Assembly (NCBI GenBank): GCA_963575745.1
Contig: CAUYUJ010019861.1
Location: 122,501-148,509 of the forward strand
Source of the DNA: Prorocentrum cordatum
Lineage: Eukaryota > Sar > Dinophyceae > Prorocentrales > Prorocentraceae
Direction of reading: 5' to 3'
Length of the DNA: 26,009 bases
Shown here: one piece after another, positions 8,669-18,638 of the stretch
Layout: every line of letters starts with the position of its first letter
Position numbering within the stretch: the stretch's first letter is position 1
The notes under the pieces: generated by a model
Seen by the model: the letters and a program-made list of their open reading frames with translations, nothing else
Databases searched by the model: none
What the model was told of the DNA's origin: nothing
Program-made: the position numbers and the translations under genes

Positions 8669-10121
8669 TCAGCCGTTTGAACTGCACGGGAGGTTTTGAG
8701 GATGGACTTGGAGGACCTCGACGGGGAGAGATGCCTGGAGGTTGAGGGGGCGATCGCGTTTCATCACGCTGTAAAACAAGATAAGCTGCTGACTGCCCCA
8801 ATTCACTCTTGGACATCGCGCCGCTCGCCCACCCTCGGCTCTTTGCGAGGGGGGCTTGCTGCATCTGCGTCCTTGTCCGCGCATGCCTTGTTGATCTCCT
8901 CGGCCCTGGCCCTCGCCTGACTCTCGGAGACTCTCGGAGGCTGTCGGGGGGCTCTCGGAGACTGGAGCGCTCGCCGCGCCGGAGGCCGAGCTCGCGGCCG
9001 AGCCCGTCGCTGACTCCTTGGGGACCTCTGCGTAAAGATCTTCGGGTGGCTCCAGCATGGGCTGGGTTGGCAAGAGTGCCTCTGCGTATGGTACCTGAGT
9101 GGCCCCGCTGTCGTCTACGATGACAACTGTCGGACTCTTGGCTGCTGGAGGTCCAGTCGGAGTAGCCGGAGCTCCTGCTGTCGCTGCAACCGGCGCGGGT
9201 GCAACTGGCGTTGGAGCCGCAGGCGTCGGATGCTGGAAGATCGGGCTGGCCTGCCCAGGCGGCACTGTTGATGGCAGCGAGCCGCGCGCCTTGGCTGGGG
9301 GCGTCTCGAGCATGGCCGAGAGGGGGGGCCCTGAACCACTGGGCGCCCCCTCCCCTGAGCGCCCTGTTGGAACAACTCCCGCGCTTCCCATGCCGCCAGA
9401 TCCGATCGTGAATGATAGACCGCGGTTCGCACTCGCACTTGCACTCGCTGTGGTTGCCGTGCCTCGGTTGATCCCACAATTGCCCGTCGTAGCCGCCATG
9501 CTGTAACTGAATTAGCCAGGACCATGACATACTGTCCCAGGTTGTTGATCACATTGTCGGTCTCCTGCTGTTTGTTCATCATGCCATGCAGGAGCTGCAT
9601 GGGGCTGCCGAGCTGGTCGGCAGGCACTTCTCCCCGCGGCGGGCGGGGTGGCCGAAACCCTGGCTGAACTGGGCCTGGGGGGGGGCGGCCGCGGCAACCG
9701 CTGCCGCGCCAGCCTCCCTCGCGCCGAGAAACGTGGATGTCCTCTCTCGCTCAGCGGTGAACCTGGTCTCCTCGGTGTTGACTGGCATTATGTGAGGCTC
9801 TGCCGTGGGATAAGCACCTGCTGGATGCTTGCGGTCGTCGCTTCTGGGGGCGTGGATGGCGCGCGCGGTGGATCCCCCACATGGCCCGCCACCTGAACCA
9901 GCGACAGCACTGCCGCCAGCTCCACCACCCATGCCCCCGTTGTCGCGAGTCACGCCCATGTCGTCATCGGTGTCTTCATTCTCGAGCTCGACTATGGCCT
10001 GGCGAACCTGTTCCAACTCTCGACCAATTTGCACAAGCTCCTCTTGCATGATCCAAATATTATCGTGCAGATTTCCCGCCCTCTCTTGAATCGTATACTT
10101 CTTAAGTTTGAGCTCGCTCAA
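8669..10121 (-). pseudogene. ORF1-like protein, coiled-coil and Ala/Pro/Gly-rich part
   Basis: The frame from 10121 begins with a charged helical stretch: LKLKKYTIQERAGNLHDNIW then MQEELVQIGRELEQVRQAIV. Heptad-like spacing suggests a coiled coil of about 50 residues. It ends in acidic ENEDTDDD, then turns Gly/Ala-rich. The frame continues, after shifts, through Ala/Pro/Thr-rich segments (9499-8669). LINE ORF1 proteins often pair a coiled coil with nucleic-acid-binding parts, and this would be the RNA-packaging protein of the element. The same frame is joined upstream to the finger region by an in-frame TAG at 10157-10155. I found no RNA-recognition motif, so the assignment rests on layout and strand. 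Confidence 0.5.
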
Positions 10122-10154
10122 CTGCTTCTTCTTCGACTCAGTATTGGCTAACAG

Positions 10155-10683
10155 CTACTTGAGAACAGCGATCTCGAAGTCCGTCTCACTGGTGCACTTG
10201 CATGGAACCCCTCGTTGCCAAGGCTGACTTACCCAATCCATGCAGTCGGTTGCGAATCCTCTCCTTGTACGCCTTGACGTCTGGAATGTTCGACGAGTGG
10301 GTATGCTCATGCGACAGCGTGGGGTGCATCTCGGCGTCAGCCCGCGTGGCGACAATGATTCTGATGTTGTGCTGCTTGGTCATATCCTTCTCTTTGTTCT
10401 TCGGGTCGTTCCTCGGCCTGCTGGGCGCGCGGTCGGGAGCGGGGCGGCGCCGAACCTGACCGCTGGCGTCTGTGCCCCAGTGCGCACTCTGCCGAGGGTT
10501 CTCTTGCTCGTTTTTGCCGAACGATTGTCCGCACAGGCACCTCCAGTGATGACCTTTGACGTACCTGCCGCGCTGCCCACAATCCCACTGCACGCCTGGC
10601 CCAGCGGCCCTGGAGGTCTTGCTACCTCCGAACATTGCGCTGTGGTGATGTCGTAGCAGCTGTTTGCTGTGGATGGCTCTCAA
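10155..10683 (-). pseudogene. ORF1-like protein, N-terminal Cys-finger part
   Basis: Minus-strand frame from 10683 with VQWDCGQRGRYVKGHHWRCL then CGQSFG. This is the W-x-C / C-x-x-C-G-x-x pattern of a small zinc ribbon that occurs repeatedly at the start of dinoflagellate retroelement proteins. One of four expected cysteines (after DCG) is replaced by Arg. It is followed by a basic Lys/Arg-rich segment and, after a frame change near 10340, ERIRNRLHGLG. The last frame ends KCTSETDFEIAVLK then TAG (10157-10155), after which LLANTESKKKQL continues into the coiled coil in the same frame, so the TAG looks like a point nonsense mutation. Confidence 0.5.
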
Positions 10684-10909
10684 GGAGCAATCTCGCGCGG
10701 CCTCGTCTTAGACGGGCCCGTCGATGCCACGATTCCTCTTTGGTGTCAATTGTGCCGAAGCTGCGTCGCGGCAGTCTACGCACGTGCAGAGTAAGACTGA
10801 CGACTGTAAGACTGCCCGCTTGAGGCTAGCAAAAATGGTCTCGGAAAAGAGACTCTTTGGCCTGTCCAAACGCCAAATTGGTTCCGGGCCAGACGCTTTT
10901 TCCTCCTCC
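10684..10909. other. 5' flank of the retroelement up to the assembly gap
   Basis: No gene recognised. The last 13 bases before the gap are TTTTTCCTCCTCC, the start of a TCC microsatellite. Confidence 0.5.
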
Positions 10910-11009
10910 NNNNNNNNNNNNNNNNNNNNNNNNNNNNNNNNNNNNNNNNNNNNNNNNNNNNNNNNNNNNNNNNNNNNNNNNNNNNNNNNNNNNNNNNNNN
11001 NNNNNNNNN
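10910..11009. other. Assembly gap (100 N)
   Basis: Exactly 100 N, the usual placeholder for a gap of unknown size. It is bounded by a TCC run on the left and by 14 C's (11010-11023) on the right, so the missing sequence is probably a polypyrimidine tract. Confidence 0.98.
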
Positions 11010-11023
11010 CCCCCCCCCCCCCC

Positions 11024-11268
11024 AAGCGGGGGGCGCGACCTCCACGAGAGGCCACTGGCCGCACTCCCAGAGCGGCCTCGAGCGGAGGCCTGGGGCGCCC
11101 TCGTTGCGCACGCCGGTTCAACACCCTCCCCCTCCCTCTCCCCCGCTCCCCTCTCCTGCCTCCATGTGGCAAGCAAGGAGGAAACGAGAGAGAGAGAGAA
11201 ACAAAATTGTCATGGCGAGGGACCCAACCATATGCAGTTGTGGGTTCCGCAATTGTGAAAATCTTGTT
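11024..11268. other. Non-repetitive spacer
   Basis: No gene seen. It contains a short GA-rich stretch (11176-11202). It leads into the minisatellite without a clear boundary. Confidence 0.5.
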
Positions 11269-12855
11269 CGGTGAAACTCCCTGTTGGGCCACGAAGCGCT
11301 GCACTGGGTGGGGGAGAACGCTGTTCTGGGTGAGTGGTGTGTCAAGTAAGGTTCCCGGGACGCATGCGGACGGTCCCACTGGGCGCTTCGGTGGAGCTCC
11401 CTATGGGGCAACGAAACACTGTACCTTCCGGGACGCATGCGGACGGTCCCACTGGAGGCTTCGGTGGAACTCCCTATGGGGCCACGAAGCGCTGTACTTG
11501 GTGGGCGAAAATGCCAAATTGCGCTTCGGGACGCATGCGGACGGTCCCACTGGGGCCTTCGGTGGAGATCCCTGTGGGGTCACGAAACGCTGTAATGAGT
11601 GGGTGAAAATGCCAAATTGGGTGTTTCGGAACGCTTGCGGCGGACGGTCCCACTGGGGCCTTCGGTGGAGCTCCCTGTGGGGCCACGAAACGCTGTACTG
11701 GGTGGGTGAAAATGCCACATTGGGTGTGCGGGGCGCATGCGGACGGTGGCACTGGGGCCTTCGGTGGAGCTCCCTGTGGGGCCACGAAACGCTGTAATGG
11801 GTAGGTGAAAATGCCAAAATGGGTGTTTCAAGACAAACTCGGACGGTCCTACTGGGGGCTTCGGTGGAGCTCCCTATGTGGCCACGAAACGCTGTACTGA
11901 GTGGGGGGGGACGCATGTGGACGGTAGCACTGTGACCTTCGGTGGGGCTCCCTATGGGGCCACGAAACACTGCACTGAGTGGGGGGCAACGCATGGTGGA
12001 CGGTGGCACTGGGGCCTTCGGTGGAGCTCCCTGCGGGCCACGAAACGCTGTACTGATTTGGGGGGGGGGGACGCATGTGGACGGTGGCACTGGGGCCTTC
12101 GGTGGAGCTCCCTATGGCCACGAAACGCTGTACTGAGTAAGGGGGACGCATGTGGACGGTAGCACTGTGACCTTCGGTGGGGCTCCCTATGGGGCCACGA
12201 AACGCTGTACTGAGTGGGGGGACGCATGTGGACGGTGGCACTGGGGCCTTCGGTGGAGCTCCCTGTGGTGCCACGAAACGCTGTACTGAGTGGGGGGACG
12301 CATGTGGACGGTGACACTGGGGCATTCGGTGGAGGCTCCCTATGGGGCCACGAAACGCTGTACTGAGTGGGGGGGACGCATGTGGACGGTGGCACTGGGG
12401 GGGCCTTTCGGGTTGAGCTCACCTATGGTGCCCTTCGGTGGAGCTCCCTATGGGGCCACGAAGCGCTGTACTGAGTGGGGGGGACGGCATTTGGACGTGG
12501 CAACTGGGACCTTCGGTGGAGGGACGCATGTGGACGCATGTGGACGGTGGCACTGGGGCCTTCGGTGGAGCTCCCTATGGGGCCACGAAGCGCTGTACTG
12601 AGTGGGGGGACGCATGTGGACGGTGGCACTGGGACCTTCGGTGGAGCTCTCTATGGGGCCACGAAGCGCTGTACTGGGTGGGGGGACGCATGTGGACGGT
12701 GGCACTGGGGCCTTCGGTGGAGCTCCCTATGTGGCCACGAAACGCTGTACTGAGAGGGGGGGACGCATGTGGACGGTAGCACTGGGACCTTCGGTGGGGC
12801 TCTCTATGGGGCCACGAAGCGCTCCACTGGATGGGGGGGACGCATGCGGACGGTA
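11269..12855 (+). repeat. 18-copy minisatellite with two unit lengths
   Basis: The anchor ACGAAACGCTG or a close variant (ACGAAGCGCTG, ACGAAACACTG) recurs at about 11291, 11411, 11484, 11582, 11685, 11784, 11884, 11962, 12040, 12120, 12197, 12273, 12350, 12458, 12585, 12661, 12737 and 12814. Copies 3-7 are spaced 98-103 bp and contain an extra AAATGCCAAATTGGGTG-type segment; copies 8-18 are mostly 76-80 bp and lack it. Each unit carries CTTCGGTGGAGCTCCCTATG, with the palindrome GGAGCTCC, and GACGCATGTGGACGGT. Irregular units (108 and 127 bp) occur near 12400-12540. Open frames across it are by-products of the repeat. Confidence 0.95.
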
Positions 12856-13600
12856 GGAGGAGGGGGCCGAGGAGGAGAAGGAACGCGGGGACCGTCTCTT
12901 CATAACGAGGACCCAACACCACAGGATGGTTGGGAAAAAACTTCTGGGGGAGGCTGAAGGCGAGGGAGGAAGGAGGGTGACCAGAGGGGAAGGGGGAATG
13001 GAGTGGAGTGGACAACATGACAATGCCATCTCCGAAAAGCAACGCACCCCGACCTAGGAGGAGGAGGAGGCGGAGGAGGAGGCGGAGGAGGAGGAGGAGG
13101 AGGAGGAGGAGGAGGGGGAGGAGGAGGAGGAGAGGAGGAGGAGGAGGAAAGAGGAGGGAGGAGGAGGAGGAGGAAACACGCAAACCTGCGGCGCCGATGT
13201 CAATGTCGAAACGGGCGCGCGCTAGGAGGACTGGGAGGAAAGAAGGAAACAGGGACGATGATGATGAGCAGCAGCACCAGGATGAGGAGGGGGAGGAGTG
13301 GGAGGGATAAATGATGAGAAGACAGGGGAGGAGAACGAGGAGAAGGAGGATATTGAGGAGAAGGAGGAGGAGGAGGAGGAGGAGGAGGGAGAAGGAATGA
13401 TAAGGAGGAGGTGGGAAGAAAAGGATGACGGGGGGGATGAGGAAGGACGAGGAGGAGGGGCCAGAGAAATAAGAAACGAGGGGGATGAGGAAGGACAATA
13501 GGGAGGAGGAGAGAAAGAGAGAGAGAGAGAGAGAAGAGGAGACGGAGGCGGAGGCGGAGGAGGAGGAGGCGGAGGAGAGGGGGAGGAGGACTCTGATTCT
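12856..13600. repeat. Composite GGA-rich purine microsatellite
   Basis: Purine-rich + strand with dense (GGA)n at about 13052-13180 and 13250-13590 and a (GA)n run at 13511-13534. Short unique islands lie at 12890-13050 and 13180-13250. Long frames through it are low-complexity artefacts. Confidence 0.9.
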
Positions 13601-13654
13601 GACTCTGACTGGTGGCGAGGCCCGCGCGCGGGGAGCCAGGTCCTCAAAGGTAAA

Positions 13655-13660
13655 AACGAC

Positions 13661-13692
<32 letters not shown>

Positions 13693-13695
13693 GAC
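13655..13695 (+). repeat. (GAC)n trinucleotide run
   Basis: A run of GAC/CGA triplets, interrupted once by GGC, distinct from the neighbouring GGA tracts. Confidence 0.9.
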
Positions 13696-13759
13696 GCCGC
13701 GGGCGCGGGAAACGCAGAAGCTAGGCAGGAATAGGGGGCGCCGTCAGGAGCCCACGGCG

Positions 13760-14399
13760 CGCGGTTTCAGCATTTGTCTTATCCGAGCCGGTACCCTTGC
13801 AAAAGCCCTAACCCAGAGCGCCATGGGGAGCAGCAGGCGTGGCCGCGGCCGCTGCTCAAGGATCTGAGGCTGCAGCCCATCGATCAGCAAGAGCGTCGGC
13901 CGCATAGGATGCGCGGACCCCATGGGCGGAAACGTCGGTGCACGTGTCCTGTTCTTGCCCTTGCCAGAACCGGGGAAATCATCCTCGGTACGAGGAGTAC
14001 CTTCATGAGCTTGTACTTCACGAGTCGGCTGAACTGCCGAAAACACATCAGGAGCACGAGCGATGGGATCTTGGGCAGGTCCATGACGCCGTGGCCGTTG
14101 ACCTCCTTGACCCCGCAGGGCCGCCGTCGAGGCATCTTCGAACAGGGTGGGGCGGCAGTCCTGATGCTCCAAGGCCGCGAAGGCTCGCAGCAGCGACTGC
14201 ACAGTCCGAGCCTCAGCCCGCGCAGCCTGCGCGCGGCGGTCGGCGGCCGTCGGCGCGGGCGACCATCTCGCCGCCGAGGGCGCGCCATGGCGAGGCAGGA
14301 AGGAAGTGAAGAGCGGGGTGTGGGTGTGGGGGGCGGATGGGGGGCCGGAACAGAGGCCCGAGGGCCTCCTGGCGCAGGCTCGCGGGCTCGCGATTTGAG
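13760..14399 (-). pseudogene. Unrecognised minus-strand coding-like remnant
   Basis: Minus-strand frames give protein-like strings: AQAARAEARTVQSLLRAFAA then LEHQDCRPTLFEDAST in one, and VMDLPKIPSLVLLMCFRQFS then RLVKYKLMKVLLVPR in the neighbouring frame. The two would join with a frameshift near 14110 and return to the first frame near 14000 (EDDFPGSGKGKNRTRAP). This resembles a decayed gene or retroelement gag/ORF1 piece, but no domain is recognised. Confidence 0.3.
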
Positions 14400-14706
14400 C
14401 TAGCGCGAGAGGAGGAGGAGGAGGAGGAGGAGGAGGAGGAGGAGAGGAGGAGGAGGAGGAGGAGGAGGAGGAGGTGGGGAAGGAGGAGGAGGAGGAGGAG
14501 AGGAGGAGGAGGACAAGGAGGAAGAGGAGGAGGAGGAGGAGGAGGATGGGGAGGAGGAGGATGGGGAGGAGAAGGAGGAGGAGGAGGAGAAAGAGGAGGA
14601 GGAGGAGGAGAAAGAGGAGGAGGAAGAGAAGGAGGGGGGGAGGAGGAGGAGGAGGAGGAAAAGGGGAAGGAGGAACAGGAGAAGGAGGAGGAGGAGGAGG
14701 AAGAGA
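14400..14706. repeat. GGA polypurine microsatellite
   Basis: About 300 bp of (GGA)n with occasional T, C and A interruptions (GGATGGGGA near 14546-14570) and a G8 run at 14634-14641. Frames across it are artefacts. Confidence 0.95.
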
Positions 14707-14886
14707 AATAATAGTAATACTGATAGAACGATGCACCTAACAATATAATCATTAATAATGTTATTAAGAAGGGTACTGATAGAAAAGCATATACTAATAT
14801 GAATGAGAAGCTGACTGCTACTAGTCGTGATAACAATAGAAATGTTAACCATTGAAATGTAGCGATAGTTATAACAAACGAGAAAT
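14707..14886. other. AT-rich island inside GGA repeats
   Basis: About 180 bp, roughly 30% GC by eye, lies between two GGA tracts in a strongly GC-rich region. TACTGATAGAA occurs twice (near 14717 and 14774). Two minus-strand frames are open through the whole island; one reads as hydrophobic protein (SFSFILVYAFLSVPFLITLL, then MIILLGASFYQYYYY). Any T-rich frame reads hydrophobic, so this is weak. Candidates are an organelle-derived insert, dinoflagellate mitochondrial DNA being AT-rich, or an AT-rich simple-sequence remnant. Confidence 0.6.
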
Positions 14887-14887
14887 G

Positions 14888-14931
14888 AGGGAGGGGGAGG
14901 AGGAGGAGGAGGAGGAGGAGGAGGACGATAT
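14888..14931. repeat. Short GGA run
   Basis: A (GGA)n tract that closes the AT-rich island on its right side. Confidence 0.95.
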
Positions 14932-15079
14932 GATTAAGGGAGCAGGGAGGCGGACGCAAGAAAATCGACAGGAGAAAAACGACGATAACGCGAAGGAGGA
15001 AACAGCACCACATATGGGAAAGTGGAGGAGTGGGAGCACTGCGAGGGGGGGGAAACGAGAAGGAATAGAAGGATGAACC

Positions 15080-15946
15080 CGCTAGCTCCGCTACGAAGAG
15101 TTCACCCTTGTACGGGCCAGGCGTAGCATGCTCAAGCTTTTGCTCTGCAGCGCCCGTTTGCTCCAATACCCCCGCGTGCATGTCTATGATGCCCGCCAAA
15201 ACCGTGATGTTATCTGCGATGCCGACAAGCTCCACGAGCTCCGCGCGCATGCCCATCGCATCCGCCAGCGAGGAGCCAGCGTTGGGGTCAGCAAGCAGAG
15301 ACATCATCAGCACATCGAACTCCTTCGCCTGAGCAGGAGGCACACGGCCAGCGCCAGAAGTCGGGCAGGGCAAAGCCGCCCATCGGCACGCTGTCCACAT
15401 GGTCAGTGGGTGCCGAGGATGGCCCCCGTCAGGGTCGTGGGCAGGAGCGCTCCATGATGAATCACCCGCCATCAGAACGCCGAGACGCAACCCCAAACAA
15501 TCCTCGAGATCAGCCGCGGTCATGGCGTCGTGCCCATCGGAGTTGGCCGAACTGCTGCACGCAAGCCCGTCAATCGCTCGCTCGCCAATGCGATCACGTC
15601 GCAGCGGGCGGGGAACTGGCGCATCAGGTCGGAGATGTAGAGACCAGGCAAGAGACTCGATGAATCCACTTTCGTCAGGGACCAGAAAAGGAATATAGTC
15701 AGTAGGGACAAAATCGCGGAAGGCCGCGCCGATATCCCCAAAGGCTGGAAATCGACAGCCTGCAATCATCAGTACCAGTCGTCGCCAAGTCCGAACCAAC
15801 GCCAACTGGAATCGCGCTACCATGGCGAAGACGAGCAGGACCACGTTGGAACTGCCAGCCGGCCATGGCGATGCAGTCGAATTCGCACCGTGCGCGCCCG
15901 TGCTTTCAAAGTCGGTAAACTTGATGTCGCACTCTTCATCAGACAT
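15080..15946 (-). pseudogene. Hypothetical minus-strand protein, acidic start and helical C-terminal part
   Basis: An open frame from 15946 (first residues MSDEECDIKFTDFESTG) runs unbroken through unique sequence to about 15080, then on into low-complexity AT-rich and GGA repeat where it cannot be real. The opening is acidic. The middle contains ADLEDCLGLRLGVLMAGDSS. The last unique part is helical, with AKEFDVLMMSLLADPNAGSS and MRAELVELVGIADNITVLAG, then an EQTGAAEQKLEH segment. About 290 residues are plausible. No family is recognised. The acidic segment and coherent frame suggest a true or recently dead gene, possibly the continuation of the coding-like stretch upstream (16830-15960). Confidence 0.4.
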
Positions 15947-15959
15947 GTCAGTGTCCTCG

Positions 15960-17063
15960 CACTGAGCAGACGTGGGGGGGAGTCACTCATCAATGCCGCC
16001 CATGAGTTCTGCCACTGCCTCCAGGTCCGCGGCAGTAGGAGATTTGGCCCGAGGAGCGCCCGTGCCGCGCGGGCGCCGCAAGGAGCGAGGAGAGCGGGGA
16101 ACGCGCGGGCGAGTCCCGCGACGACGGAATCGCGCGCAGGTCATTTGGGTCGACTTCCAGTCTCTCCATGGCGCGCGGGATGTCTTTCAGCTCCTCGCGC
16201 AACTTGGGGCCGCATCAACTGGGCGACCCAGCGCGAGGCCACGGCCGTGCTGGCGGAGAAAACGGGCGCGAAGGTCGAAAAAAAGGCACCCTTGCGGGGA
16301 CTGGCGCCCATAGAGGATCGCCGCGTGCCCGGGCGCGTTTGCCTAACAAGGCGAAGATCATCTGCGCCCATGACAAGCAGTTCCGCCTCGAGATGGCGCC
16401 GCAGTTGCTCTTGCGTGTACCGAAGCAAGACCCGCCGCCAGGCGAATTCCTTCAGCTGCGCATCTGCGCCTGTCGTCACCTCCCCTCGCAGCTTCTCCCG
16501 CCAGTGGTGTAAACTGCCGGCGGTGGGCCACGTCGCGCACATGGCCAACGCCAATCGAGTCATGACTAGAAGCTGCCGGCCCGCCCGGCATAGTGAAAAT
16601 GATGGCCCCAAGACACCGCGCACGCCGCGGTCGGTGAGCTCGCGCCTCGCCCATTCGACTCTCAGGGTAGGCTCGTCCTCGCTTGACACTCGAGCTTCAA
16701 TCGCGAGCATGCCGGTGTCGATGCCAGCTCTCCGCTGCCCCGACATGCTGCGCTGGTGGTCATCGGGGCACAGCTGTCGTTCGCGCCTGACCTTGCACCG
16801 CCGTCCGCGCCGCTTGGAGGGCATGCGTGCGTGGGCGGTGAGTCAGCGCCGTCGGCAGCCGCAACCCAGGGTGAATTCTCTTCGAAGACGCGCGGAGTGG
16901 AGCGTGGAGCTCCTGCCCGAGTAGGAAGGCTTCTGATCTGAATGCGGTTGCGTCTGAGAAAGAGCTGCTGGTGATGATAATCAGTTGCCCTTCGCCGCGG
17001 GCCAGAGCGAAGGCTCGCCGTCCTTCCCATTCGTCGCCGGCCCGCGCATGACCGGACGCTCAC
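15960..17063 (-). pseudogene. Hypothetical minus-strand coding-like segment
   Basis: The minus frame at 16824-16141 reads as a helical protein with balanced composition: LRVEWARRELTDRGVRGVLG, LKEFAWRRVLLRYTQEQLRR, HLEAELLVMGADDLRLVRQT. After a frame change it continues as MREELKDIPRAMERLEVDPN (16202 downward) and, in another frame near 16060-15970, KSPTAADLEAVAELMGGIDE, close to the start of the frame at 15946. The + strand frame over the same DNA (15890-16924) is Arg/Ser-rich and looks like a shadow. No domain is recognised. It could be an ORF1-like retroelement protein or a decayed host gene. Confidence 0.35.
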
Positions 17064-18130
17064 GCGCGGATCCAGCTAGAACCCCGAGACCTGGGAAGCA
17101 CGTGGAGGGCCCTGGAGCAAAGGCCGACGAGGATCGTCATGTCCGAGAAAATGAACAAACATGATCTACACCAGTCGATCTAGTTGTCGGAAAATTGCCA
17201 GACCTCCCCCTTCTGTCATGAATAACCACAGCTCAGTGAGCCACTCAAGATGGCGGATGACTCGCCTAGCTTCGGCAGCGCCGCGCGCGACGAGGACTAC
17301 TGGCGGGGGTTTGCCCATGGCCTGCTTGGCGTGGGGCAGCAGAGATCGATCGCACCAAGCCGACAACGTCATCGTCCTCGTCTTGGAATGCCCGATGAGA
17401 AGACGAAGATCTGCTGCCCTTACGGCAGATGCCGCATGATTGATAGAGAAACCTGCAAGGTGCATGTCCTTATATAAGGCAGACGCGAAGTCGCGTGCGA
17501 TGATTCTCAGAGTAGAGCCGCGCACAGCACGCAATCTTGCCCGCCCGCGCCGCCACGCGCGTCCACGACAAGGGCGGGGGAGAATGATCGTGGGCTCGTC
17601 GAGCGGCGGCCCTTGCGTCCGCATCGGCAGCGACCGCTCCTGCCGCGCCGTGGAATACTTATTCCGATGCCCAGCCTATAGCGCGGATCAGGAGACGCAT
17701 GCCGGCACGTTCGCCTGCCGGAAGCCACTTCGATGGTTCGCCACCCAGAAGCGAACGGCATTCCAAAGGTGCCTACCGCAACGGGGACAGGAAAAACGCC
17801 AACGGCGGCATCATGAGACGCGCGTTCGATTCTTCGTCGCCGGAGCACGCAGGCGCACCCGACACTGACAAAGCCGCGCATGGCGACTCGGATGACGAAG
17901 GGAAAACGGATGTAGAGACTGAGTGGCGTCAGCCATAGCAATCCAGGCAAGGATGGCCCTCGTGGAGATGATGCGCCAACTGCCAGGACGAGCGAGCCCA
18001 GACATGCATGCGCCTCCGAGGCCGAAAGCCCCCAACAGGATGCCAGGCGCGGAGCTCCCCAAAGAGCGCGCGACGGCGATCCCACCCTGCTTCGGGCCCC
18101 ACGTCGGGCAGGGCTTGAAACTGCCTGCTA
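17064..18130 (-). other. Unresolved region with weak minus-strand coding signal
   Basis: The minus frame at 17624-17166 contains IARDFASALYKDMHLAGFSI and VIRHLEWLTELWLFMTEGGG, which look protein-like. The rest is Arg/Ser/Gly-rich and not convincing. It may be the 3' flank of the second retroelement followed by a remnant of something else. No RNA gene or repeat was seen. Confidence 0.3.
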
Positions 18131-18638
18131 GTGCAGTTCGTTGTTGCTGACGTTGTCGCCGCGGGGCCTTGCGCAGAACCGCCGATATGATCGCGAAAAA
18201 AACAGCGCGCGAACATGCGCGCGCACCGGTGAAGACGCGGCCGTACTCAACTCGCCTTCACCTGGCCTCGGTAAACGGGATGCACCTTTCTCAGCGAGAT
18301 GCTGCCGTCGTCGAGCATTCATTGATTTCGGCGCAGAGCGATCGGGGCCCATTTGCTTGCAAGTCAGCCTGGGAGGCTCTCAAGCTGAACGCGCTACTCA
18401 CATCCGGGTGCGTCTACATGAAGCAGAACCATCCGAATCGTAGCGGGAGGCCGGACTGTCGTCGAGACGCTCTTCTCATGTTCGACCGCTCGTCTCTCCT
18501 GGCGACAGATGGGGCGGCGTGGCCACGCAATGTTCGTGCGCAGCGGGCTGTTGCGAGTAGAATCTCAGAAGAAACGCGATCGAGATGCCTGAGCTCATGG
18601 CAGCTGGCGTTCGCCAGCCAGACATTCTCGAGACCTGC
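18131..18638. other. Probable 3' end of the second retroelement, no domain
   Basis: Short frames on both strands, none recognisable. It lies downstream, on the minus strand, of the Cys/His motif that ends the second LINE. Confidence 0.35.

Larger units (their letters stand above)
1614..10683 (-). mobile_element. Decayed non-LTR retrotransposon: ORF1, RNase H, endonuclease, RT, zinc fingers, methyltransferase-like
   Basis: A series of minus-strand reading frames runs from 10683 down to 1614 with the parts of a LINE-type retrotransposon in consistent order. There is a Cys finger and coiled-coil ORF1-like region (10683-8700), RNase H (about 7430-6949), AP-type endonuclease (about 6770-5930), a linker typical of the segment before RT (5960-5196), reverse transcriptase (5100-3770), C2H2/C2HC fingers (about 3260-3040) and a methyltransferase-like domain (2825-2035). 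Successive parts sit in different frames, and an in-frame TAG interrupts ORF1, so the copy is a pseudogene. RNase H lies upstream of the endonuclease, not after RT as in most RNase H-bearing LINEs. Boundaries are approximate; I found no target-site duplication. Whether ORF1 belongs to the same element or to an adjacent insertion is inferred from shared strand and order. Confidence 0.8.

Noticed and set aside
11401-12779. Repeating open frames over the minisatellite that look like a tandem-repeat protein
   Set aside because: Frames shift between units because 77- and 100-bp units are not multiples of three; open on both strands; no start or conserved frame.
13845-13860. GCTGCTCAAG on the + strand as a spliced-leader end
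   Set aside because: Only the last eight or so bases match; the upstream part does not.
14213-15079. Extension of the 577-codon minus frame into AT-rich and GGA sequence
   Set aside because: This part is low-complexity Ser/Pro/Leu from microsatellites; only the segment above 15080 is treated as possibly coding.
15120-15138. GTAGCATGCTCAAG on the + strand as a second spliced-leader relic
   Set aside because: It needs a gap of about six bases to align; too weak beside the 19/22 ungapped match at 23186-23207.
15890-16924. A 344-codon + strand frame
   Set aside because: Arg/Ser/Ala-rich with no domain, antisense to a more protein-like minus-strand reading.
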